From contig NZ_JOMJ01000003.1 of NCBI RefSeq assembly GCF_000711295.1, positions 1,995,501 to 2,059,500 on the forward strand: a stretch of 64,000 nt of DNA. Reading direction: 5' to 3'. The notes below the pieces were generated by a model. That model ran no database searches. It worked only from the letters and a program-made list of their open reading frames with translations, and was not told where the DNA came from. The translations under genes were made by a program, and so were the position numbers. The stretch comes from Desulfohalovibrio reitneri (GTDB lineage Bacteria > Desulfobacterota > Desulfovibrionia > Desulfovibrionales > Desulfovibrionaceae). Each line of letters begins with the position of its first letter. Positions within the stretch are counted from its first letter, which is position 1. Of this stretch, positions 18,423 to 26,898 are shown piece by piece.

Positions 18423-18884
18423 TCAGGAGTAGGCGGCCCTGGCGGCCTCCTTGGCCGCTTCCTTGCTGATGTATCCCAGGATGAGGCAGGTTTCCAAAAG
18501 GTCCTGGCCGGTTTTGCCCACCAGTTTGGAGGCCTTCTCCAGCTGTTCGATGCTCAGGTGGCCTTGGCGCAGCAGCCAGGAGCCGGCCCGCTCGTCGATT
18601 TCACCGGCTGTGCGGGCCGGGCGCGCAGGCCGGGGCTGGTCGTCATCGGATTCAAGTCCGGAGAGCCGGTACAGCACTAGGCTCAGATTCTGCTCGGCGA
18701 TGCGGAGTTGCCGTTCCAGCTCCCTGCGCTCGCCCATGGCCTCCTCCAGCCTGCTGGTGAGCCGCGCCTCCCGCGCCTTGATCTCGCGTGTCCTGGCATC
18801 GCTCCAGAGGTGCAGGCGCTGGCAGGCCAAAAGCCCGAAGATGAGCAGGGCCGAGAGCAGAGCCACCACCAGCAGGATGGTCAC
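18423..18884 (-). CDS. Membrane-anchored coiled-coil protein with MshEN-like C-terminal domain, cassette 1
   Basis: 153 residues starting at a GTG (18884) that overlaps the stop of the upstream small gene as GTGA, the same coupling as in cassette 2. N-terminal transmembrane helix (ILLVVALLSALLIFGLLACQ), a coiled coil (KAREARLTSRLEEAMGERRE...RQLRIAEQNLSLVL), a polar linker, and the shared C-terminal domain WLLRQGHLSIEQLEKASKLV, GQDLLETCLILGYISKEAAK. The longer upstream reading (to 18995) runs through the neighbouring gene and is not supported. Function unknown. Confidence 0.68.
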   Translation of the reverse strand: MTILLVVALLSALLIFGLLACQRLHLWSDARTREIKAREARLTSRLEEAMGERRELERQLRIAEQNLSLVLYRLSGLESDDDQPRPARPARTAGEIDERAGSWLLRQGHLSIEQLEKASKLVGKTGQDLLETCLILGYISKEAAKEAARAAYS

Positions 18885-19156
18885 GCCGGGGCCTCGTTCT
18901 CCGCGCTTCGGCTCTCTTCTGCGCTGACGCGCAGTTCGGCGTCGATGGCCCGCGCGTGGACTTCCTTGATCTTGGCGCGCAGTTCCTCGTTGCACCTGGC
19001 CAGGCCGTCAAGCTTGGCCTTGACCAGAGCTTCCTTGCGTCGCAGGCAGGTGCGGCGCATCTCCACATGCTTGCGGACGCGGTCCAGCACGCCGAGCAGG
19101 ACCAGCAGTTCGGTGACCCCCGCCAAGAGGACGAGCATCAGCCATAATCCGTCCAT
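18881..19156 (-). CDS. Small membrane/coiled-coil protein starting MDG, cassette 1
   Basis: 91 residues, unrecognised. N-terminal transmembrane helix (MDGLWLMLVLLAGVTELLVLLG), then a basic stretch and a coiled coil (RKEALVKAKLDGLARCNEELRAKIKEVHARAIDAEL). GGAGGA lies 6 nt before the ATG at 19156. First gene of the four-gene set 19156-17555, which is followed by the CofD-like gene. Length, topology and coupling match its paralog at 18028, so the pair arose by duplication of a two-gene cassette. Confidence 0.68.
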   Translation of the reverse strand: MDGLWLMLVLLAGVTELLVLLGVLDRVRKHVEMRRTCLRRKEALVKAKLDGLARCNEELRAKIKEVHARAIDAELRVSAEESRSAENEAPA

Positions 19157-19269
19157 GCGTTCCTCCGTATCGGTTTGCCAAATGAAGGCGATACCAGACC
19201 GGGAGCGTGTGGCAATGGGGTGAAACCCCCAAATTAATGGGTTTCGCCACCCTTTCGGGGCTGGAACGA

Positions 19270-19358
19270 ACACAGCCGCCAGGCCTGCAGGCCGGGCGGC
19301 TGTGTCGGAAGCGTTCCGGGAGCGTGTGGGGAGGACGATTCCCGCGCGGGAATCGTCC
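19270..19358 (-). terminator. Two hairpins ending the antiporter operon
   Basis: A perfect 26-bp palindrome (GGACGATTCCCGC and its complement, 19333-19358) lies just past the cNMP-protein stop. It is followed on the minus strand by a larger stem (ACACAGCCGCC / GGCGGCTGTGT, 19270-19305). U tracts are weak. Confidence 0.5.
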
Positions 19359-19370
19359 ATCCGCAAGGAA

Positions 19371-19850
19371 CTAGCTCTGGATTTTCTCCAGATCGGGATG
19401 GGTCTCCAGGACTTTCACCAGTTGGCTGGTGCGAAGCTTGAGCCTGTCCATGAGCAGCTGGTTGAGGTTGGCCATGAACCGATAGCCCGCGTCCTGGTGC
19501 TCGGACAGCAGGGCCAGCAGGTCGGTTCCCTTGACTTCGGCGACCTGGCACTCGTCGCTGCAGATCACGTTCGTCTGGTACCGGCCGCCCTCGACCAGGG
19601 AGGACCAGCCGTAGCAGTAGCCGGTGCGGACGTCGCCGAGGGTGACTTTGAATTCATCGTCGACCGCGTCCTCCAGCTTGGCCTTGCCCCGGATGTGGAA
19701 GAAGAAGGTGTCCGCGGGCTCGCCCTGGGCCATGACGAGGTCGCCCTCTTTGTAGCTCGTGACCGTGGCCATCCCGTTCAGGGCGTCCACGACGTTCTGG
19801 GGCAGACCTTCCAGCAGGCGGAAGCGCTTGGGGTCAAGTACAGCATTCAT
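19371..19850 (-). CDS. Cyclic-nucleotide-binding-domain protein without DNA-binding domain
   Basis: 159 residues forming one cNMP-binding domain of the CRP/cyclic-nucleotide-gated family (YKEGDLVMAQGEPADTFFFHI; GDVRTGYCYGWSSLVEGGRY) plus C-terminal helices. There is no helix-turn-helix, so it is not a transcription factor. It follows the last antiporter gene by only 21 bp on the same strand, so it may sense a nucleotide or act on the antiporter complex. The canonical phosphate-binding GE..LL..R..A motif is replaced by YCYGWSSLVEGGRYQ, so the ligand is uncertain. Confidence 0.82.
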   Translation of the reverse strand: MNAVLDPKRFRLLEGLPQNVVDALNGMATVTSYKEGDLVMAQGEPADTFFFHIRGKAKLEDAVDDEFKVTLGDVRTGYCYGWSSLVEGGRYQTNVICSDECQVAEVKGTDLLALLSEHQDAGYRFMANLNQLLMDRLKLRTSQLVKVLETHPDLEKIQS

Positions 19851-19871
19851 GATGAAACTCCTCTGCTTGGC

Positions 19872-21635
19872 TTACAGCGCCAATGCAAGCAAAAGCGCGA
19901 GTCCAAGGAAGATTGCGATGAGGGTGGGGCCAACCCCGACGAACCCGGTCTGAACAGCCTTGTGCAACTGGTTCCTGGCGGATTCGGCCTCCCGGGGGGC
20001 CAGGAGGGCGTAGTAGGGGGTGGCGGCCGCCTGGACGATCCTCTGGGGCAGGTTGGTGCACGTCCGCGCCAGCCATCCTGTGACGGCCGACGTGGCCCGC
20101 GCGCAGACGGCGTTGATGCCGTTGAACGTCTTGTCGGCCAGGGCGTAGGCCAGCCTGCCGCCCTTGCGGTAGAACCAGTCCACCTCCAGGGCGATGGTGT
20201 CGGTGCGCTTGAGAAGCGGCAGGAAGAGGAAGAAGACCAGGGCCGAGAACAGCAGCAGCTGCATCTGCCCAACCACCTTGCCGGCCTTGTACACCGTGTA
20301 CCCTGGTTCCAGGTCGTAGGGGAGGATGGCGTACAGGGGATCGGGGTGCACGCCCAGGTAGATGCAGAAGAAGGCCAAAAGCCCCATGGCCAGGACCATG
20401 TAGCGCGGCGCCTCGGGCGGCCGCAGGCCCCTGTCCACGTTGAAGAATACGAAGTAGGGGAACTTGATTCCCGCGTGCAGGAAGACGCCGGCCGAGGCGA
20501 TCTCCAGCGCCAGCCAGGGCCAGGCCATGTGTTGGTTCACCGCCGCCTGCAGGATGAGGGTCTTGCTGGTGAAGCCGCTGGTGCCCGGGACGCCGGAGAT
20601 GGCCAGCGCGCCGATGGTGCCCAGCACCATGGTCCAGGGCATGTACTTCCACAGCCCGCCCAGCTCGGTGCACTTGCTGCGGCTGGTCATGTACAGCACG
20701 GCGCCCGCGCTCATCCACAGCAGGCCCTTGTAGATGATGTGGGTGAAGGCGTGGGCCGCGGCGCCGTTGATGGCCAGGGCGGTGCCGATGCCCGCGCCTG
20801 TGACCATGAAGCCCACCTGGTTGGTGATGGAATACGCCAGGATGCGGCGCATGTCGTTTTCCAGCAGGGCGTAGATGATGCCGTAAATGACCATGAAGCA
20901 GCCGACGTAGATGAGCACTTCCCATCCGGCGAACACGGACAGCAGGACATAGACGGCCGTCTTGGTGGTGTAGGCGGAGAGGATCACGCCGCCGGTGATG
21001 GTGGACTCGGGATAGGCGTCGGACAGCCAGCTGGAGAAGGGGAAGGCGGAGGCGTTGATGAGCACGCCCACCAGGATCAGCCAGGAGGCCAGGGTCTGTG
21101 CCTGGAAGGGGGCGAAGTCGATGGAGCCTGTCTGGTAATAATGCACGGCGATGCCCGCCAGGAGCAAAAGCCCCCCGAAGAGGTGCACCAGGACGTAGCG
21201 CAACCCCGCGCCGTAGGAGGCGGAGGTCCCCCGGGCCAGGATGAGCACGGTGGAGCTGACGGCCATGATTTCCCAGAAGACGTACAGGGAGACCAGATCG
21301 CCCGCGAAGACCGCCCCCAGGGCCGAGCCGATGTAGAAGAGGGCGGCCACGTGCTGGCGGAGGTCACGCAGCTTGTAGGCGAACAGGAAGGCCGCGAAGG
21401 CGCTGATGGTGAAAACGTAGCCGAAGACCTTACTGAGCTTGTCCACTTCCAGCGGCGTCAGCTGCAGTCCCAGAAAGTTCAGGTGCAGCTCCGTGCCGGG
21501 GGCGAGGGTGTGCACGAACCCGAAGGCCAGGACGGCCACGGCGAGCATCACCGCGTTGCGGGCGCGTTCGGCCACCAGCGGCAGGATGAGGCCGCAGGCC
21601 AGCATGGGAAGCGCCGGCGCGAGGCTAGCGCTCAT
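19872..21635 (-). CDS. NuoL/M/N-type proton-conducting subunit of the Mrp-like antiporter (third copy)
   Basis: 587 residues with about 14-16 transmembrane helices of the proton_antipo_M family. Landmarks: the key helix-5 acid in VFWEIMAVSSTVLI, FPFSSWLSDAYPEST, TTKTAVYVLLSVFAGWE with the conserved lysine, and HAFTHIIYKGLLWMSAG. The C-terminal extension (KRTDTIALEVDWFYRKGG) is the tail seen in MbhH/MrpA-like subunits. The ATG at 21635 (GGAGGA upstream) overlaps the preceding small gene by 11 nt. One of three such subunits in this operon. Confidence 0.88.
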   Translation of the reverse strand: MSASLAPALPMLACGLILPLVAERARNAVMLAVAVLAFGFVHTLAPGTELHLNFLGLQLTPLEVDKLSKVFGYVFTISAFAAFLFAYKLRDLRQHVAALFYIGSALGAVFAGDLVSLYVFWEIMAVSSTVLILARGTSASYGAGLRYVLVHLFGGLLLLAGIAVHYYQTGSIDFAPFQAQTLASWLILVGVLINASAFPFSSWLSDAYPESTITGGVILSAYTTKTAVYVLLSVFAGWEVLIYVGCFMVIYGIIYALLENDMRRILAYSITNQVGFMVTGAGIGTALAINGAAAHAFTHIIYKGLLWMSAGAVLYMTSRSKCTELGGLWKYMPWTMVLGTIGALAISGVPGTSGFTSKTLILQAAVNQHMAWPWLALEIASAGVFLHAGIKFPYFVFFNVDRGLRPPEAPRYMVLAMGLLAFFCIYLGVHPDPLYAILPYDLEPGYTVYKAGKVVGQMQLLLFSALVFFLFLPLLKRTDTIALEVDWFYRKGGRLAYALADKTFNGINAVCARATSAVTGWLARTCTNLPQRIVQAAATPYYALLAPREAESARNQLHKAVQTGFVGVGPTLIAIFLGLALLLALAL

Positions 21636-21873
21636 AGTAGTCCTCCCCCTTTTTGACGAACAGGCCAAGGCCCTTGGCCACGATGATCAGCACGGCGCAG
21701 GAGGCGAAGCCCAGAATGGCGTGGAAGCCGAAGATTTCCTCGAAGGGGAAATGCGCCTTGGGCGGGGCGAGCAGGGCCGCGAGCAGGCTGACGGCGCAAG
21801 CGCCGTACAGCAGCCACCACATGAGCTTGCGCGCGGCGGGACTGAACAGGTCCTGGTTCTTTTTCTTTTGCAT
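21625..21873 (-). CDS. Small two-helix membrane protein of the antiporter operon
   Basis: 82 residues, two transmembrane helices (KLMWWLLYGACAVSLLAALL; FHAILGFASCAVLIIVAKGLGLFV) with a short FPFEEIFGF loop. It lies between two large proton-conducting subunits, with 11-bp spacing upstream and an 11-nt overlap downstream, so it is very likely a minor subunit or assembly factor. The family is not one I can name. Confidence 0.75.
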   Translation of the reverse strand: MQKKKNQDLFSPAARKLMWWLLYGACAVSLLAALLAPPKAHFPFEEIFGFHAILGFASCAVLIIVAKGLGLFVKKGEDYYER

Positions 21874-21884
21874 CTGTTCTTATC

Positions 21885-23351
21885 CTAGAGTCCGGCCACC
21901 ATTCTGGCCAAATCGACCAGCGGGGTGGGATGCAGGAAGACGGCGATGGACAGGGCCGCGGTGATGAGCGGCGGCACCAGACACCAGCTGGGAGCCTCTT
22001 GCACCGGCTTCCCGAAGTTGGCCTCGTTCTCGGGCACGAACCACGCCCTGTAGACGATGGGCAGGAAGTACATGGCGTTGAGCAGCGAGCTGAGCAGCAA
22101 CACGCCAAGAAGCACCCAGTGCTCGCCCTGGAGGGTGCCCAGCAGCAGATGCCACTTGCTGAGGAAGCCGCCCGTGGGCGGGACGCCGATGATGGACAGG
22201 GAGCCTATGAAGAAGGCCAGCATGGTCCACGGCATGCGCCGCCCGATACCGCCCATGCGGCTGATGTACTTCTCCCCGGTGGCCACGTAGATGGCCCCCG
22301 CGCAGAAGAAGAGGGTGATTTTGCCGAAGGCGTGCATGGCGATGTGCAGCACCCCGCCGGTGACGCCCATGGGCGTGAGCATGCCCACACCCATGGCGAT
22401 GTAGGCCAGTTGGCCGATGGTGGAGAAGGCCAGCCTGCGTTTCAGGCCGTCCTGGCTGAGGGCGATCAGCGAGGCCACGAGCATGGTCACGGCGGCCAGG
22501 GCGGTGATGATGCCCCCCAGGCCCAGCGTGGCCAGCAGGTCCACGCCGAAGACCTCTGTGACCACCCTGACGATGCAGAAGGCGCCCGCCTTGACCACGG
22601 CCACGGCGTGCAGTAGCGCGCTGACCGGGGTGGGAGCGACCATGGCCGCGGGCAGCCAGCCGTGCACCGGCATCAGCGCCGCCTTGGCGAAGCCGAAGAG
22701 GAACATCACCAGCAGCACGGCCCCCACGCCGGAGCTCACGTGGCCGGCCAGCATGGAGCCCTCGCCGAAGCCCAGGCTCCCGGAGAGGACGTGGGTGGCG
22801 ATGACCGCGGGCAGGGCCAGGCCGATGGAGGTGCCGACGATGTAGGTCAGGTACTTGCGCCCGGACTTCTTGGCCTCTTCGTCCTGGCCGTGGGTGACCA
22901 GGGGGTAGGTGGAGAAGGAGAGCAGCTCGTAGAAGAGGTACATGGTCAGCAGGTTGGCCGAGAAGGCCACGCCGATGGCCGCGAAGATGGACAACGCGAA
23001 GAAGGTGTAGAAGCGTGTCTGCGACTTCTTGTTCAGGCTTCGCGTATAGCCGATGGCGTAGGCCGTGGTGACGATCCACAGCGAGGAGGCCACCAGGGCG
23101 AAGAGCATCCCGGCGGCGTCCACCCGCAGGGCCAGGGGGGCGCCTGGAATGACCGGGGCCAGGAGCACCGTGGGGGTGGCGCCGTCGAGCACCTGGGGGA
23201 GAAGGGAGAGCACCAGGCCGAACAGCAGGGCGGCCGCGGTGAAGCTCCAGGCCTCGCGGATGTTCGGCCCCCTGGCGGAGAGAATGCCGGGGACGGCCAC
23301 CAGGGGGGCGAGCAGGGCCAGCAGTGGGAGTATGGATGTAGTGGTCTGCAT
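21885..23351 (-). CDS. NuoL/MrpD-type proton-conducting antiporter subunit (second copy)
   Basis: 488 residues, about 14 transmembrane helices. Signature regions: LFYELLSFSTYPLVTHG, FGFAKAALMPVHGWLPAAMVAPTPVSALLHAVAVVKAG (discontinuous-helix and key-lysine region of the proton channel), FSTIGQLAYIAMG, GGIGRRMPWTMLAFFIGSLSIIGVPP. This is the most NuoL-like of the three copies. It follows the first copy by 11 bp. Confidence 0.9.
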   Translation of the reverse strand: MQTTTSILPLLALLAPLVAVPGILSARGPNIREAWSFTAAALLFGLVLSLLPQVLDGATPTVLLAPVIPGAPLALRVDAAGMLFALVASSLWIVTTAYAIGYTRSLNKKSQTRFYTFFALSIFAAIGVAFSANLLTMYLFYELLSFSTYPLVTHGQDEEAKKSGRKYLTYIVGTSIGLALPAVIATHVLSGSLGFGEGSMLAGHVSSGVGAVLLVMFLFGFAKAALMPVHGWLPAAMVAPTPVSALLHAVAVVKAGAFCIVRVVTEVFGVDLLATLGLGGIITALAAVTMLVASLIALSQDGLKRRLAFSTIGQLAYIAMGVGMLTPMGVTGGVLHIAMHAFGKITLFFCAGAIYVATGEKYISRMGGIGRRMPWTMLAFFIGSLSIIGVPPTGGFLSKWHLLLGTLQGEHWVLLGVLLLSSLLNAMYFLPIVYRAWFVPENEANFGKPVQEAPSWCLVPPLITAALSIAVFLHPTPLVDLARMVAGL

Positions 23352-23362
23352 GGCTGGCTGTC

Positions 23363-24820
23363 CTATGCCCCGAACGCCAGGGTTGGGGTGATGAGGTAGT
23401 CAACGATTTCGCCGGTGAGAAGCCCCAGCAGCGGCAGGGCTATGGCGGCCAGCCCCAGGGGGGCGAATCTGGTCCATTTGACGTCGTCGTAGCCGGATTC
23501 CGGCGGCTTCCGGAAAAAGGCCCGCTCAAAGACGCGGAAGAAGAGCACCACGTTGACCAGGCTGGACAGCAGCAGGGCCGCGGCGAACTGGAACTGGCCC
23601 GCCTCGAACGCGCCCGAAACCAGGTACCATTTGCTGTAGAACCCGCACAGCGGCGGCACGCCGATCATGGAGAGAGCGCCAAGGACGAAGGCGGCCATGG
23701 TCACGGGCATGCTGGAGAACAGCCCGTCCAGCTGCTCAGGCCCCTGTCCGCCGCGGCGGCGGACGATATTGCCAAGGGCCAGGAAGAGGGTGAGGGTCAT
23801 GGCGGCGTCCGCCAGGACGTGGAGCATTGTCCCGGTCAGAGCCGTGTCGTTGCCCACGAAGCTCCCGCCGACCATGTAGCCCACCTCCGCCACCAGGATG
23901 TAGCAGAGCATGCGGCGCAGGTCGGTCTGGGCCAGGGCGAAGGCCGCGCCGGCAACGATGGCCGCCGTGGCGCCCCAGACCGCGAGCTGCGAGAGGGCGG
24001 GGATGGCCTCGGCTGTGTTCTCGGGAAAGACGGTCAGGATGAACCGCACCAGGACGTAGGCCATGACCTTGGTTGTCAGCGGCGCCAGCAGGCTGGCGGA
24101 GGGCAGGCTGGTGCGCCCGTATGCCCCGGGCAGCCAGCCGTGGAAGGGGAAGAGGGCCATCTTGATCCAGACGCCGAAGACCAGGATGACGAAGCCGGTG
24201 AAGAGGATCCCCGAAGTGGGGTTCTTGGCGACGATGTCGGCCACGTCCAGCATGTTGAGCGAGCCGGTGGCGATGTAGAGATAGGCCACGCCCAGCAGGT
24301 AGAGGGAGGCCCCCACCGAGCCGATGAGCAGGTAGTTGAGGCTGGCCCGGGCCGAGCGCGCGCCGCCGAAGGACAGCAGGGCGTAGCCGCTGAGGGCGGC
24401 CACCTCGATGAAGACGTAGAGGTTGAAGATGTCGCCGGTGGCCACGATGCCCATGTGGCCCGCGACGGCCAGCAGGTACAGCCCCAGCATGGCGGGGGCC
24501 TTTTCCTGGCCCTTGCGCAGGAAGTCGCCCCGGAAGGACCACAGGGTCAGCAGGGAGGCGAAGGCCACCAGGCAGAGCATCACCGCGGAGAAGCCGTCGA
24601 TGGTGAGGTTGATTCCCAGTGGGGTGGGCCACCCGCCCAGCTGGTAGGTGAGCATGCCTTCTTCCATGACCCGGACGAGCACAGCCACGGACATCCCGGC
24701 GGACGCGACAAGGGAGAGGAGGGCCACGGTCATGCCCATCCTGTTTCTGCCCCACGTGCCGAGGACAATCAGGATCGAGCCCAGAAGGGGCAGGAGAATC
24801 GTAAGGATCGCCGCCTGCAT
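23363..24820 (-). CDS. mrpD: MrpD-type antiporter subunit (first copy)
   Basis: 485 residues, about 14 transmembrane helices, proton_antipo_M family. FIEVAALSGYALLSFGGAR carries the conserved helix-5 acid, and IKMALFPFHGWLPGAYGRTSLPSASLLAPLTTKVMAYVLVRF is the MrpD-type channel signature. Starts 2 bp after the mrpC-like stop. In the Mrp system MrpD, with the MrpA-like subunit, forms the proton/cation pathway. Confidence 0.9.
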   Translation of the reverse strand: MQAAILTILLPLLGSILIVLGTWGRNRMGMTVALLSLVASAGMSVAVLVRVMEEGMLTYQLGGWPTPLGINLTIDGFSAVMLCLVAFASLLTLWSFRGDFLRKGQEKAPAMLGLYLLAVAGHMGIVATGDIFNLYVFIEVAALSGYALLSFGGARSARASLNYLLIGSVGASLYLLGVAYLYIATGSLNMLDVADIVAKNPTSGILFTGFVILVFGVWIKMALFPFHGWLPGAYGRTSLPSASLLAPLTTKVMAYVLVRFILTVFPENTAEAIPALSQLAVWGATAAIVAGAAFALAQTDLRRMLCYILVAEVGYMVGGSFVGNDTALTGTMLHVLADAAMTLTLFLALGNIVRRRGGQGPEQLDGLFSSMPVTMAAFVLGALSMIGVPPLCGFYSKWYLVSGAFEAGQFQFAAALLLSSLVNVVLFFRVFERAFFRKPPESGYDDVKWTRFAPLGLAAIALPLLGLLTGEIVDYLITPTLAFGA

Positions 24821-24822
24821 GA

Positions 24823-25203
24823 TCAGCTCCGCTCCTTATCGAGAATAGTGTCCTCTTCCAGGCTCTTGTACTGCTTGTAGATGACCTGAACCAGGCACAG
24901 GGCCACGCCCAGGGTGGCCACCGAGACCACGATGGCCGTGAGCATGAGCACGTGGGGAAGCGGGTTCACGTAGCTCTCCGGGGAGATCGTCTCGGCGTAC
25001 TTGGCCACGATGGGGATGCTCGCCCCCTCCTTGGCGCCGATGGAGACGTACAGGAGCATGATCGAGGTTTGGAAAATGCCCATGCCGATGAGCTTTTTCA
25101 TCAGGTTGCGCTTGGCGGCCATGGCGTACAGCCCGATCATCATGATCGCGATGTAGGCCACGTAGTTGAAATGGGAGACCAGCGGCTCGAGGAATGTGTT
25201 CAC
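24823..25203 (-). CDS. mrpC: MrpC/NuoK-like antiporter subunit
   Basis: 126 residues, three transmembrane helices with the NuoK/MrpC signature (YAMAAKRNLMKKLIGMGIFQTSIMLLYV; PLPHVLMLTAIVVSVATLGVALCLV). The ATG overlaps the upstream MrpB-type gene (ATGA). Homologous to the NuoK subunit of complex I. Confidence 0.9.
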   Translation of the reverse strand: MNTFLEPLVSHFNYVAYIAIMMIGLYAMAAKRNLMKKLIGMGIFQTSIMLLYVSIGAKEGASIPIVAKYAETISPESYVNPLPHVLMLTAIVVSVATLGVALCLVQVIYKQYKSLEEDTILDKERS

Positions 25204-26033
25204 AGCCCCTCCATGACCGTGCCCTGGGACGAGAGCAGTTTGAAGATCAGCAACAGCGCGGTGGTCACGGTCAGCCCCACGCCGGTTTCCACCAGCAGGA
25301 TGCCGAGGGAGTGGCCGGAGGCCAGCTGCATGTTCAGGAAGCCGGCCAGGCCGCCGTAGTCCAGGAAGTTAGCCCCCCAGGCCATGCAGACCAGGCCGAC
25401 GCCGGCGAAGACGAGCACGCCCACCGCGGCTATGAGGTGCGTGAGCCGCTCGCTGACGTGGTCGACCAGGGTGCGGAGATCGTGGGAGACGGCCAGCAGG
25501 ATGTAGGAGGCGGCGAAGATGACGCCGCCCTGGAATCCTCCGCCGGGGCTGTAGTGCCCGTGGGCCAGCACGTAGAGCCCGAAGAGCTGGATGGGCGGGA
25601 TGAAGAGGCGTCCCACCGTCTCCACGACGATGTCCTGCGGGGACCAGCCCGAGTCCACGCGCTCGAAATCGGGGGTCCGGGTCTCGGGCTTGCACCTGTG
25701 GTTGACCTGCACCACCAGCCCGGTGGCCTTGTGGCGGTAGTGGTACTTGGCGATCCTGCATTCCTGCTGGGGCAGGCGGAGGATGAAGAAGCAGGCCAGG
25801 CCGGCGATGAAGACCACGAAGGTCTCCAGCATGGTGTCGAAGCCCCGGTAGTCTCCGAGGATGGCCGTGACGATGTTGGGCGTGTGCGTCTCGTGCAGGC
25901 CGTGTTCCAGGAACTCGGCCGAGACGTGCATGCTCGCCGGAGACTCGGGGTCGCCCCACTTGGGGAAGTCCAGCGTTGAGAAGGCGAGCAGCAGGCCGCA
26001 GAGAATGACAGAGGCAAGGGCTGCTTTCTTCAA
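25200..26033 (-). CDS. MrpB-type subunit with N-terminal MbhE-like extension
   Basis: 277 residues. The C-terminal half is a MrpB domain (GRLFIPPIQLFGLYVLAHGHYSPGGGFQGGVIFAASYILLAVSHD ... LVETGVGLTVTTALLLIF). The N-terminal half has a membrane helix, an exposed stretch and GFDTMLETFVVFIAGLACFFILR, as in MbhE. A soluble Cys/charged linker separates them. The start is a TTG at 26033: GGAGGA lies just upstream and it overlaps the previous stop as TTGA. The upstream extension to 26156 is a shadow of the previous gene. Confidence 0.85.
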   Translation of the reverse strand: MKKAALASVILCGLLLAFSTLDFPKWGDPESPASMHVSAEFLEHGLHETHTPNIVTAILGDYRGFDTMLETFVVFIAGLACFFILRLPQQECRIAKYHYRHKATGLVVQVNHRCKPETRTPDFERVDSGWSPQDIVVETVGRLFIPPIQLFGLYVLAHGHYSPGGGFQGGVIFAASYILLAVSHDLRTLVDHVSERLTHLIAAVGVLVFAGVGLVCMAWGANFLDYGGLAGFLNMQLASGHSLGILLVETGVGLTVTTALLLIFKLLSSQGTVMEGL

Positions 26034-26275
26034 TCCTTTGTCCTCCGGGTTGTCCTGAAGATGGCCGCCAGCACCAGAACCGTGCTGATGCCGGCCCCGA
26101 TGGCGGCCTCGGTGAAGGCGACGTCGACCGCGCCCATGGCCAGCCACTGGATGCACATCATGAAGCTGTAGATGCCGAAGAGAATCGCCGCTCCGAGGAG
26201 GTCGCGCACGTTGATGGCGGCCACGGCGCAGGCGATCATGACAATGAGGGTGGCGAGCTTGATCTCCCAGATCAC
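26030..26275 (-). CDS. MbhD-like / DUF4040 antiporter subunit
   Basis: 81 residues, three transmembrane helices, with AAINVRDLLGAAILFGIYSFMMCIQW and the acidic DVAFTEAAIGAGISTVLVLAAIF typical of DUF4040. In MrpA this segment is fused to the large subunit; here, as in Mbh-type complexes, it is separate. Coupled to the next gene by TTGA. Confidence 0.85.
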   Translation of the reverse strand: MIWEIKLATLIVMIACAVAAINVRDLLGAAILFGIYSFMMCIQWLAMGAVDVAFTEAAIGAGISTVLVLAAIFRTTRRTKD

Positions 26276-26279
26276 GGGG

Positions 26280-26603
26280 CTACCTCCTCTCCTCGCCGCG
26301 CAGCCAGGGGGCCTGGCCGGACCGCATTCCAGCGTCCACCATGTCGTGGGTGGCCGTGGGGCTGGCGATGAAGACGAAGACGACGATGAGGAATATCTTC
26401 CCGGCCACCAGCAGCCCGGCGGCCTCCTCGGTCAGCAGCATGACCGCGATGAGTCCCAGGAGCAGGCACAGGGAGCCGAGCGTGTCCAGCTTGCCCGCCA
26501 TGTGCAGGCGCGAGTACACGTCCGGAAGGCGCAGCAGGCCGATGGTCCCCCCGAAATAGAAGACGAGGCCGGCGAAGATCAGCGCGCAGGCAACGTAAAG
26601 CAT
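26280..26603 (-). CDS. mrpG: MrpG-type antiporter subunit
   Basis: 107 residues, three transmembrane helices; LIFAGLVFYFGGTIGLLRLPDVYSRLHMAGKLDTLGS is the PhaG/MnhG signature, followed by FIASPTATH. Four bases separate it from the MbhD-like gene. Confidence 0.9.
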   Translation of the reverse strand: MLYVACALIFAGLVFYFGGTIGLLRLPDVYSRLHMAGKLDTLGSLCLLLGLIAVMLLTEEAAGLLVAGKIFLIVVFVFIASPTATHDMVDAGMRSGQAPWLRGEERR

Positions 26604-26604
26604 G

Positions 26605-26898
26605 TCATTCCTTCCCTGTCGTTTCGTTCATCGGCCTGAGCCCGCGCTTGTGCAGGTAGCGGGAGGCGGCCAGCACGGCGATGAAGTTCAGCATGCCGTA
26701 GGTGAGGGCGATGTCCACGAACATCTCCACGCGTCCGAAGATGAGGCCGATCATGATGATCAGGACGGTTGTCTTGGAGCCGATGGCGTTCATGCCCATG
26801 AGGCGGTCGAGGGTGGTGGGCCCTTTGACCGCCCTGTAGAGGGAGAGCAGCATGAGCGTCACCAGGAACAGGCTGGAGCCGAGGATGATCTGTTCCAT
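26605..26898 (-). CDS. mrpF: MrpF-type antiporter subunit
   Basis: 97 residues, three transmembrane helices; LYRAVKGPTTLDRLMGMNAIGSKTTVLIIMIG and FVDIALTYGMLNFIAVLAASRYL match MnhF. The start overlaps the mrpE stop by one base (TGATG). Confidence 0.9.
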   Translation of the reverse strand: MEQIILGSSLFLVTLMLLSLYRAVKGPTTLDRLMGMNAIGSKTTVLIIMIGLIFGRVEMFVDIALTYGMLNFIAVLAASRYLHKRGLRPMNETTGKE

